Below the pieces are notes generated by a model. That model had not been told where the DNA came from, ran no database searches, and was given only the letters and a program-made list of their open reading frames with translations. A DNA stretch of 64,000 nucleotides from Mixophyes australis (lineage: Eukaryota > Chordata > Amphibia > Anura > Limnodynastidae): the NCBI GenBank assembly GCA_036250195.1, contig JAVHZZ010000003.1:336533875-336597874 (forward strand), written 5' to 3'. Below, one piece after another: positions 9,779-18,594 of the stretch; position 1 is the stretch's first letter, and every line of letters starts with the position of its first letter. The translations under genes and the position numbers were made by a program.

Positions 9779-10618
9779 TGTCGAAGTCAGTAAATTGGAT
9801 AAGATCATTTCAATTAAAGTCTAGCAAACTTGGTTGTCTTTGTCTGAAAAGATGCGTACGGTACGCATCGACGTACAAGGGCACGCTACGGCGTGAAAGG
9901 GCGTACGCATCCACTACACGTGGCAGCAACAGTAATTGGTCTTTTACCATACATTCACACAAACACACATTCTTATAAAATAGTACACATTATTGGTAGT
10001 TGCAACACATAGTCAGTTATGTCGAAATATAGTAGTATTTATATGTTATATCAGAGTTACATGCATATTAGTGAAATACACAGGACGGGTTAAAGGAATA
10101 ACATCATGAGTGGTATCATAATGAACCTTGTTACATATCCTACTGTTTGGTTCACTCTGCGAGGGAATCGCAGAGTGCATACGCAAGTTATGAATGATAG
10201 GGAATTATGAACTACTTAAGACTAAGGAATTCTGGCGGGAAGAGCAGAGCATACCCCCTGCAGAGATGACCCCCTCCTTTGGATTCCTTAGGATGAACCA
10301 GCCAATGATTGACGACCCCTTGGACATTCCTGAGACCCGGACCAATAGATGCAAGCCATACCATCTTCATTGTATTACTGTATTTCATTGTGTATATAAG
10401 CAGCAGCTTGTGATCCAGAGTGCAGACTTCTTGTCCCCAGACTTCAGGATTGAATGACTGCACTGGATCCAGAGCGCCTGCGATAAGTAACGGCTGTATT
10501 TACTATTACTTCGCTTGAGCATATTTTTTTCCACTTATTGCGAATAAATCTTTGTGCGTTGGAAACACAAATCGAGGTTCGACAATCGTTATTGGTTAGC
10601 GACAATACGCACATAACA
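9779..10618 (+). repeat. ERV-A 3' LTR
   Basis: This 840-bp copy of the 5' LTR has one visible substitution. TATA is near 10393 and AATAAA is at 10543-10548. It is followed by the GACT target duplication. Confidence 0.95.
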
Positions 10619-10990
10619 GACTGTACAATATAAATTGAAATGGACAAAGGTAGTTTGGTTTCAGTCTCTCAGTCTCTATAGACCCCCCCGCCCTCCACTT
10701 GTAGTTCATTAGAAAAAAAGCAGCCTGCATAGACTGAACAATATACAAAATAAATGGACCAAGGTAGTTTGGTGGCTGTCTATACCCCCCCCCCCCCCAC
10801 CCTCCACTTGTAGTTGAATAGAAAAAAAGCAGCCTGCATAGACTGCATAATTAGAATATAAAAAGAAATGGACAAAGGCAGTTTGGTATCTGTCTGCATC
10901 AGACCCCCTCTCTACTAGGAGTAAAATAGAAAACTATTCAGCCGTTATAGACTCTAGAATATAAATAGAAATTGAGAAAGGCAATTTGGT
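10619..10990. repeat. 105-115-bp tandem array, remainder
   Basis: Four units of 'GAC(A/C)AAGGYAGTTTGG' plus a C-rich run and GCAGCCTGCATAGACTG are spaced about 105-115 bp apart. They continue the array that ERV-A interrupts. C-tract length varies between units. Confidence 0.8.
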
Positions 10991-11683
10991 ATCTGTCTGC
11001 ATCATAATCGTCAACATCATCATTAGTGCCCTCGTCGCCTACACAAATCTCCTCCTCATCCTCTTCTAATTCCAAAGTGGCATCCTCAATTGGTGTATCA
11101 CCGGCTACACTTGGGCTGTTAAGGCACACATCAGCAGAACTGCTGAAAGGACCCTTCTTTATGGGTACAATGTCACTAACAGAATGCTCACGTTTAGACA
11201 TACCACTGGTAGATGGACTCTCCACAGGGATTGGTGTCATTTCTGTTTCAGAGCATACATTATCCTCTAATGCCTTACTGTTTTCTTGCAGCTTGGTTTT
11301 GATGCGTAACAGTAGTTGTGCACCACTTTTAGACTCCAAATTACTTGGTCTTGCTTGGTCACGAGTGACCGTACTAGAGGAAGGCTCGGTAACATTTTTG
11401 GATCTGCCACTAATAGAGAAAGGCGAAGGCCTCATTCTCTCTTTGCCACTGTATATGTAGAATGGCATGTTGGCAATTTTTTTTTATCGGCAGTTAACTT
11501 TTCCTCAGTTACAGTTCTTTTTCCCTTCAACACGGTAAAAAAAAATTTGGTGTGTGTTTTTTTGCCTGATTTCAAAAGACTATGTAGTTTGACATTGCCT
11601 TTCCCACATGACGCACTACCAATAGGACTGGTGGCAGAACCTGGTTGCTCATTCTGCTCGTATGTGGACTGCTTTGAATCCAT
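10938..11683 (-). pseudogene. hAT-like element ORF relic (N-terminal part)
   Basis: Two overlapping minus-strand frames (11683-11432, then 11468-10938) read as one low-complexity N-terminal region: Ser/Pro/Lys-rich at first, then strongly acidic (LELEEDEEEICVGDEG). They are shifted relative to each other near a poly-T run at 11476-11485, which could be a slippage frameshift or an unrecognised splice. No BED finger or hAT catalytic core is visible, and the frame runs into the 105-115-bp array at 10990. I do not recognise the protein. I assign it to the transposon by position: it points inward from the right end, as a transposase gene would. Confidence 0.4.
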
Positions 11684-11699
11684 TATGAGCCCAAAGCAC

Positions 11700-13685
11700 T
11701 TGTAGTGCTACAAATTGTTTTAGATACTGCTGACAAACAGGACTTTTGACAGCCAGAAAAATTAATGCAAAAGAATGGGGGACTCCCCAAAAGCACTTGG
11801 AGTGCTAAATATTATTTTTTTAGACTGCTGACAAACAGGACTTTTGACAGCCAGAAAATTTAATGCAAAAGAATGGAAGACACCCCAAAAGCACTTGGAG
11901 TGCTAAATATTATTTTTATAGACTGCTGACAAACAGGACTTTTGACAGCCAGAAAAAATAATGCAAAAGAATGGGGGACACCCCAAAAGCACTTTGGAGT
12001 GCTAAATATTATTTTTTTAGACTGCTGACAAATAGAACTTTTGACAGCCAGAAAAATTAAAGCAAAAGAATGGGGAACACCCCAAAAGCACTTGGGAGTG
12101 CTAAAAATATTTTTTTGACACTGCTGCCAAATAGGACTTTTGACAGCCAGAGAAATTAATGCAAAAGAATGGGGGACACCCCAAAAGCACTTTGGAGTGC
12201 TAAATATTATTTCTATAGACTGCTGACAAACAGGACTTTTGACAGCCAGAAAATTTAATGCAAAAGAATGGGGGACACCTCAAAAGCACTTTTGGAGTGC
12301 TAAATATTATTTCTATAGACTGCTGACAAACAGGACTTTTGACAGCCAGAAAAATGAATACAAAAGAATGGGGGACACCCCAAAAGCACTTGGAGTGCTA
12401 AATATTATTTTTATAGACTGCTGACAAACAGGACTTTTGACAGCCAGAAAAATTAATGCAAAAGAATGGGGGACACCCCAAAAGCACTTTGGAGTGCTAA
12501 ATATTATTTCTATAGACTGCTGACAAACAGGACTTTTGACAGCCAGAAAATTTAATGCAAAAGAATGGGGGACACCCCAAAAGCTTTTTTGGAGTGCTAA
12601 ATATTTTTATAGACTGCTGACAAACAGGACTTTTGACAGCCAGAAAAAATAATAAAAAAGAATGGGGGACACCCCAAAAGCACTTGGAGTGCTAAATATT
12701 ATTTTTATAGACTGCTGACAAACAGGACTTTTGACAGCCAGAAAAATTAATGCAAAAGAATGGGGGACACCCCAAAAGCACTTTTGGAGTGCTAAATATT
12801 TTTTTTATAGACTGCTGACAAACAGGACTTTTGACAGCCAGAAAAATTAATGCAAAAGAATAGGGGACACCCCAAAAGCACTTGGAGTGCTAAATATTAT
12901 TTTTATAGACTGCTGACAAACAGGACTTTTGACAGCCAGAAAAATTAATGCAAAAGAATGGGGGACACCCCAAAAGCACTTTGGAGTGCTAAATATTATT
13001 TCTATAGACTGCTGACAAACAGGACTTTTGACAGCCAGAAAATTTAATGCAAAAGAATGGGGGACACCACAAAAGCTTTTTTGGAGTGCTAAATATTTTT
13101 ATAGACTGCTGACAAACAGGACTTTTGACAGCCAGAAAAATTAATAAAAAAGAATGGGGGACACCCCAAAAGCACTTGGAGTGCTAAATATTATTTTTAT
13201 AGACTGCTGACAAACAGGACTTTAGACAGCCAGAAAAATTAATGCAAAAGAATGGGGGACACCCCAAAAGCACTTTTGGAGTGCTAAATATTTTTTTTAT
13301 AGACTGCTGACAAACAGGACTTTTGACAGCCAGAAAAGTTAATGCAAAAGAATAGGGGACACCCCAAAAGCACTTGGAGTGCTAAATATTATTTTTATAG
13401 ACTGCTGACAAATAGGACTTTTGACAGCCAGAAAAATTAATGCAAAAGAATGGGGAACACCCCAAAAGCACTTGGGAGTGCTAAATATATTTTTTTGACA
13501 CTGCTGCCAAACAGGACTTTTGACAGCCAGAGAAATTAATGCAAAAGAATGGGGGATACCCCAAAAGCACTTGGAGTGCTAAATATTATTTTTATAGACT
13601 GCTGACAAACAGGACTTTTGACAGCCAGAAAAATTAAAGCAAAATAATGGGGAACATCCCAAAAGCACTTGGAGTGCCAGAAAGT
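11700..13685. repeat. 98-bp tandem array, about 20 units
   Basis: The unit contains GACTGCTGACAAACAGGAC, TTTTGACAGCCAG, an A-rich AATGCAAAAGAATGGGGGAC block and AAAGCACTTGGAGTGCTAAA. Counting the GACTTTTGACAGCCAG core gives about 20 copies from 11741 to 13613, mean period 98.5 bp. Variant units recur every five units (about 492 bp) between 12531 and 13318, a higher-order pattern. The array lies between the right terminus and the start of the minus-strand ORF, in the 5'-UTR/intron position of the transposon gene. It is non-coding. Confidence 0.9.
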
Positions 13686-13689
13686 GCAC

Positions 13690-14049
13690 AAAAAAACCCT
13701 CCTCTATCCTCCTCTTACTGCTGTAACAACTGGTATTAAGATTAGAATGGTAATGAATAGAAACAATAATGTGTCCAATTACTGCTATGTCCCTGCGCTG
13801 ATATAGCCAGTGTGGCCTAACCCTGCTTTCTCCCTCTGTCAAATGGCGATGGATTGCTGTGGAGGCGGGTATTTATGCTTTTCAAATCTCGCGAGAACCG
13901 AGCTCAGAAATACGAATACGTCACAATGACGTTTTGCTCGATTTTGAATCCGAATGGGCGGGAGAGTACCGAGCGTGCTCGGCTCGGTACTCGGATAGGC
14001 TAAATTCGGATGAATTCGGATCTCGGGGAACCGAGTGCGCCCATCTCTA
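13690..14049 (-). other. Right end of the hAT-like element, promoter-like
   Basis: This non-repetitive segment has several CG dinucleotides and repeated CTCGG/CCGAG and GAATTCGGAT motifs (13900-14040), ending in GCGCCCATCTCTA. It would be upstream of the minus-strand ORF. Promoter function is inferred from position only. Confidence 0.4.
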
Positions 14050-14071
14050 ATATATATATATGTATATATAA
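14050..14071. repeat. (TA)n tract at the right flank
   Basis: A short TA run abuts the right terminus of the hAT-like element and matches the tract on its left side. Confidence 0.75.
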
Positions 14072-14234
14072 CAGAATAATCCTCACAATACAAGAATCTC
14101 AACAATAAGTTGATAACTATGTGAAGGAATTAGTAGTTATTCTACAGAAATCTATTTGTACAGATATGTGTAAGGCAAAACTGATGTAAGGTACTCATCC
14201 CTCCAGACCCATGTCTAGGGCAGAGTACCCGCAG

Positions 14235-15079
14235 ATAGAAAACAACCTGTCAGACAGATAGAGTCTACTGCTGATAGAGAGCAGCCTGTCAGTTACACAC
14301 CACAGAATACTGCTGATCAGTGACAGTGATACATGTAGTACCCACAGACAGAGAGCAGCCTAAGAGTCACACACAGTATATACTGCTGATGGAGAGCAGC
14401 CTGTCAGCAGGCGCGGGCTGGGAGAGGCGTGGCCGGGGGGCACACAGGCGGCCGCATCACATGAAAAGGGATGCGGCCGCGTCATTGATGACGCGGCCGC
14501 ATCCCCTGTCATGGGATGCGGCCTCCTGTGCGCTGACGGTGGAAAGTATTGTATTTTGCATCCGGGGGGCAGCCGGCCAGCCTACCTCCTGGCCCTAATA
14601 GCAACCTGACCGAGCGGCCCGGGGGGCCGCTGCCCCCCTGCCCCCCGGGCCAGCCCGCCCCTGCCTGTCAGATACAGCATATACTGCTGATAGAGAGCAG
14701 CCTGTGAGTCACACGCAGTATATACTGCTGATCAGTAGCAGTGATACCTGTAGTACCCACAGATAGAGAGCAGCCTGTCAGTCACACAGAGTATACTGCA
14801 GATAGAGAGCAGCCTGTCAGTCACACACAGTATATACTGCTGATAGAGAGCTGCCTGTGAGTCACACACAGTATATACTGCTGATAGAGAGCAGCCTGTC
14901 AGTCACACACAATATATACTGCTGATCAGTAGCAGTGATACCTGTAGTACCCACAGATAGAGAGCAGCCTGTCAGTCACACACAGTATACTGTAGATAGA
15001 GAGCAGCCTGTCAGTCACACACAGTATATACTGCTGATAGAGAGCAGCCTGTCAGTCACACACAGTATATACTGCTGAT
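14235..15079. repeat. 41-bp minisatellite
   Basis: Tandem units contain GATAGAGAGCAGCCTGTCAG, TCACACACAGTATATACTGCT and, in some units, an extra segment GATCAGTAGCAGTGATACCT GTAGTACCCACA. One unit is interrupted by the hAT MITE at 14408-14663. There is no coding potential. Confidence 0.9.
14408..14663. mobile_element. GC-rich hAT MITE with 8-bp target duplication
   Basis: This 256-bp insertion has inverted termini (CAGGCGCGGGCTGG and the inverse of CAGGGGCGGGCTGG) and is flanked by identical 8-bp CCTGTCAG copies (14400-14407 and 14664-14671). That is the hAT signature. It is very GC-rich compared with the surrounding minisatellite and contains a long hairpin with GGATGCGGCCGCGTCA arms (about 14467-14506). 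It carries no ORF, so it is mobilised in trans. Confidence 0.9.
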
Positions 15080-15324
15080 CAGTGCTTGTGAAGTAAAACT
15101 GCTCAGGAGTTTCTTCAACCGTCTACTGTCCAGTTCCGCGAATTGGCTTCAAGGAACAGATCAATTTGTGAAGGGGGATCAGTCCTATAGAAAAATGACA
15201 TGCTCCTCCTCAGTTTTTATGTAATATGTTATATGTTATATGCCTCAAAACAGTATGGAAATTAATCTCTGAATAATAAAATTATGTTTCATAATCATTG
15301 ACTGAACACTCATGTAACATACTG

Positions 15325-15595
15325 CATACTTGCCAACTCCCGCATTTTGCGAGAGTCTCCCGGACTCCCGGGTGAGTGTGGCAATCTCCCGAATTCTGCC
15401 CACTTCACTAGGAAGTGCCCCACTTCCTAGTGAAGTGGGCAGAATTAGCTCCCAAACGCCGCGATTCCGCTGTCAAATGACGCGTTTTGCGTCATGACAT
15501 CACGGGGGCGGGTCCAAAATGACACGCATTTTGGAGCCACACCCATCTCCCATGACAGGCTCCTGGAAACCAACTATTGAAAGTTGGTAAGTATG
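15325..15595. mobile_element. hAT MITE, CATACTTGCCAACT family
   Basis: This 271-bp element has inverted termini CATACTTGCCAACT and the inverse of CATACTTACCAACT, with 8-bp ACATACTG duplications at 15317-15324 and 15596-15603. The interior contains a palindrome of CTGCCCACTTCACTAGGAAG type around 15396-15443. It has no ORF. Confidence 0.9.
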
Positions 15596-15763
15596 ACATA
15601 CTGTCTCCATTAACTTTAGATCCTTCTATAATAAAACTGTAGGTAGATATATATTACAGTTTTCTCTCTATTACCACAAGGAGCCTCATTAACTAGTTAT
15701 TCCCCAGTGGGGTACTTAGCTGCTGAGGACAGTGTCACACTGAGCACAAATAGCCCCCTGGGG

Positions 15764-15875
15764 GTAAATGTATTAATGTCCGGATTCTTCAACTCCGGCG
15801 TGTTCAGCGTCTTAGGCGATTAAATTTAAAGCGGCGCTGCATTGTAAAGGGAAACTTCCCTTTACCTACACTCAT
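15764..15875. repeat. Partial MITE, GGGGGTAAATGTATTAA end
   Basis: It begins GGGGGTAAATGTATTAA, closely like the terminus of the MITE at 51507. A small internal palindrome, GTAAAGGGAAACTTCCCTTTAC (15846-15867), is present. I do not find the opposite terminus, so it is probably truncated. Confidence 0.5.
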
Positions 15876-15879
15876 TTGA

Positions 15880-17049
15880 AAACTAATAAAAAATAATAAA
15901 ATCTAACATTAAACAGCAAGTACTGCTAATCAGTACCAAACGCAGCCCAACTCCTTGGGCACTTAGACATAACTGATGTCTGTGGGATTGCAGAGGGGAG
16001 GAGTCAGCAGCAAACTTAGTTGTTAACTATTTAAGTGCCAACTCAAACACCCTCAGACAACCCCATGGTAGCAGTGTCCCCCAGAGTGGATGAAGTATAA
16101 ATTATATTTAATTTACCTGTGACAGTTCTGTTTCCTGGATCTGTACCTGGAGGTAAAATTATTTCACCATTTCAGCAATATGTAAACTTCACTGTTCCAA
16201 TGTTATCCAACCTGTGTCAGAGTATATCCTGGTTATATTTCACAGTTAAGAGTGTCTGGATTTTTTATATAATTTCAGGGTAAAGCCACTTAAAAAAAAT
16301 ATTTGCTTAATTTAAATTATTCTGGGTACTACAATTTACTTTAACTCTTGATACTTGAAATAGGACTTCTGCCTGAAATTGCCTGTTGTCAACTGAGAAA
16401 CACACTGTTGCTGCCATTTGACAGATATATTTTGCATAACTGATGTTCCTTAGCAACATCTTTACTCATGGAAACAAACTGGAGACGCCATTACAGTTTC
16501 CATAATTACAGATGTTTCTAAGGAAGGTCTTTCATACTAAATATGTCAGGCAAATAACAGCAGTATGTGTCTGAGTCTATGATATTGGGACCACTGGATT
16601 TTCAGAGTTGACACTACAGTGGTCCCAATGTTAAGGATTACCCAAGCCTCTACAGCTCAATGCAGAGCTGGTACCTTCTGCGAGTGGGGAGGCACAGGGT
16701 CTTTGCCTCCTCCTCCTTCATAAATGCACCAGTTCTTCACTAACCAACCCAGGGCTGGTTTTCACAATAGCAGGAGATCACCACAGTCTTGGCACGGTAC
16801 TGGAGCTGATTTATAATTTGGATGGGGATGGATGGAGCAGGGTGTCTCTATTTAAATGATCTATTTACTATTCTGTAATCAGTAGCAGTATTGCGATATA
16901 TAAGGGGGGCTGATCCTCTTATCTATGCAATACCCCCCCCTAAGGAAATAATGGTAGAACACCAGTGTTCATGTATTAGACTCTAGCTGGCCAGTGCTGC
17001 TTTATTAACAGAGATAGCCTGGCTTAGTTTTACGGTGGTTATTTATTAT
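15880..17049. other. No gene recognised
   Basis: AT-rich non-coding sequence, presumably intergenic or ANKEF1 intron. I see no convincing exon, RNA gene or bounded transposon here. Confidence 0.5.
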
Positions 17050-17480
17050 TAGCTTGTTGTTGCCCTAGTGAGCTGGTCATGTGGATTCCTGTGGTGTTAT
17101 CCTTGGTATTGGTTGGATGTTTTGTGTCTAGTATGGTTGGAGGGGGTCTGGTTTGGTAGGTGTTGGTCTGTTTTTCTCTGTTTCAGGTCTAGTAAAATGT
17201 CCTGAGTGATGTAGTAAAGAATAATATTTGGGTTCTGGCGGTAGTTGCACCAAGTGATATAGTAAGGAATACTCTCCTAGTTACCGTCAAAGTTGACAAC
17301 TACGACCAGAATCAAGAGATTGTTCCTCACTACATCACTTGGGACATTCTACCAGGATATACTACACCACACCTCTTCCAAATGTTCTAGACACAAGACA
17401 TTCAAGCCGATACCACATGAATCCACACAATCATTATACCCAGTGCTCTATGGCAACAAAAAACAAAGGATTACCTTTTT
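17050..17480. repeat. Imperfect long inverted repeat (foldback)
   Basis: The right arm (about 17290-17480) is the diverged reverse complement of the left arm (about 17050-17285). Paired blocks include GAGTGATGTAGTAAAGAATA with its counterpart at about 17320-17340, and TGGATTCCTGTGG with its counterpart at about 17420. The arms nearly meet at 17285-17292. The arms differ by many substitutions and indels, so it is old. An ORF across the right arm is incidental. Confidence 0.75.
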
Positions 17481-17782
17481 ATTAGTATTAGTAGGTGATC
17501 AACCACTGCGTTTATAGTGCACACAATACTTTACATACAAAGTGCATAGGCAAATTCGGTTCGATTGAAATCTGGCTGTTGTGCATTAGTTTCTCCCTAA
17601 TGTCAGTGGCTGTTTTTGTAGCAGACATTCCAGCTCTAACTGTAACTGTGGGCAGAAAAATAAATAGAAAAAATTATTAGACAGTTAGCTCAACAATTCT
17701 TACTTGATGTACTAAAAGTGTATTTTAGTGAGAATTGTCCACTTCCTTCCATGCCTCTGACATGTCTCCCTCTGCATTGTAG

Positions 17783-17866
17783 ATCCTAATGGTGCTGTCT
17801 GCATACAAAGCGGACATGGGAATTATTGCAATGGATGGAAACACAGCCCTTCACCATGCTTCACGG
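17783..17866 (+). CDS. ANKEF1: ANKEF1 ankyrin exon (partial)
   Basis: After a polypyrimidine/AG acceptor (CTCTGCATTGTAG, AG at 17781-17782), one frame reads ILMVLSAYKADMGII followed by a canonical ankyrin block DGNTALHHAS. About half of these residues match the region of vertebrate ANKEF1 just before the segment encoded by the next exon here (36342). The strand and order fit. The expected last dozen or so residues of this ankyrin repeat are not found, and there is no good GT donor directly after 17866. Either the exon is truncated, or a further small exon lies in the 18-kb intron. Confidence is high for the homology and low for the exact 3' end. Confidence 0.55.
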
Positions 17867-17879
17867 ATGCTTCTAGGAA

Positions 17880-18115
17880 TAACTTTATTTGTTAAACTAC
17901 CCAAGCAGACCCAAATTTAAATTATTATGACCGCTTTCCCTGTGCTTTCCCCTTTTGTTGTATTGCTACATGACCACATCTCTAGTGTGTAAAACAGTAA
18001 TTAAAAATAATAGACTTTTTAGACACATGACACATGAACTGCATCCCCTGTAGGAGCAGTACAGGTAAACATATTAAACAAGTCAATCATCAATTCTGCA
18101 GTCTTAGGTCTTGGC
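17880..18115. other. Intronic sequence before ERV-B
   Basis: AT-rich sequence with no recognisable feature. Its last bases, CTAT (18116-18119), are the ERV-B target duplication. Confidence 0.5.
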
Positions 18116-18119
18116 CTAT

Positions 18120-18570
18120 TGTGAGAGTATAAAATAATTGATAGTTATTATTATGTACAAATATATGTGAAATGCCTTAAAAAAACTATACAGGACTACG
18201 CTTTGAAGAAAAAAAAACAGATGCTTCCTATGGAACAGACAGCAGCAGGGTGCCAGACTGAAGGAAGCAGCTGGCAGACTGAAGGAAGCAGCTGGCAGGA
18301 AAAGCATGTAATGCTGAACAGAGGATGTGGGCTTATATGTATATTTGCTGAGCTAAAGAGATTTCCTTATATGTCCTTATCGTTAACCAGTTAATGCTGG
18401 TCACTATGTATAAATAAAGGATCAGCTTGCATGGACCCTCAGAGCTGATTTTGAAACTGCAACACCTTGTTTGTGTTTCATTTCTCCACTTTGTCGACGG
18501 CAAAATACCACATAGGAAATCAGGTTATCAGAGATTGATAGTAGGGGCACCAAGCCTAGGTACCCCGACA
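18120..18570 (+). repeat. ERV-B 5' LTR
   Basis: This 451-bp LTR begins TGTGAGAG and ends CCCCGACA. It contains TATAAATAAAG (about 18409), a combined TATA/AATAAA-like motif. A 21-bp segment, GACTGAAGGAAGCAGCTGGC plus one base, is tandemly doubled here (18256-18297) and single in the 3' LTR. Confidence 0.9.
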
Positions 18571-18575
18571 TTTTC

Positions 18576-18594
18576 TGGGGACTTCATCTGGGAT
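18576..18594 (+). promoter_or_regulatory. Degenerate primer-binding site
   Basis: TGGGGACTTCATCTGGGAT lies five bases after the LTR. It resembles the tRNA-Pro site seen in ERV-C with several mismatches. The assignment depends on position. Confidence 0.45.

Larger units (their letters stand above)
1740..10618 (+). mobile_element. ERV-A, young provirus with open gag-pol and deleted env
   Basis: This is a complete provirus of 8,879 bp bounded by two 840-bp LTRs that start TG and end CA. Identical 4-bp GACT duplications flank it (1736-1739 and 10619-10622). Gag and pol are open and in one frame separated by UAG, a gammaretrovirus-type arrangement. Env is reduced by an internal deletion. By eye the two LTRs differ at one position (near 1960 versus 9999), so the insertion is very recent and may be polymorphic. 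ERV-D is a diverged relative with the same organisation, and the solo LTR at 45956 belongs to the same LTR family. Confidence 0.95.
1287..14049 (-). mobile_element. Large hAT-like DNA transposon, interrupted by ERV-A
   Basis: The left end reads TAGAGATGCTCAC and the right end is the inverse of TAGAGATGGGCGCAC, which fits short hAT-type termini (YARNG start). Both ends lie in (TA)n. Without the nested ERV-A the element is about 3.9 kb. From right to left it holds a GC-richer promoter-like end (13690-14049), a 98-bp tandem array, a transposase-N-terminus-like relic on the minus strand, a second tandem array of 105-115-bp units, and a left subterminal region with repeated TTTTGG runs (1310-1420). 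No catalytic transposase core is present, so it is non-autonomous. Superfamily assignment rests on the termini only. Confidence 0.6.

Noticed and set aside
11026..11460. 144-codon plus-strand ORF
   Set aside because: Antisense shadow of the acidic/Ser-rich minus-strand relic of the hAT-like element; poly-Ser repeats mirror the acidic codons.
12239..12424. 61-codon ORF in the 98-bp array
   Set aside because: Chance frame across two repeat units; it does not continue through the array.
14235..15079. CRISPR-like regularly spaced repeat
   Set aside because: Units are contiguous tandem repeats without unique spacers, in a vertebrate genome.
16000..16150. Possible promoter/first exon (TATTTAAG region)
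   Set aside because: Only weak motif resemblance; no ORF, CpG island or splice donor to support it.
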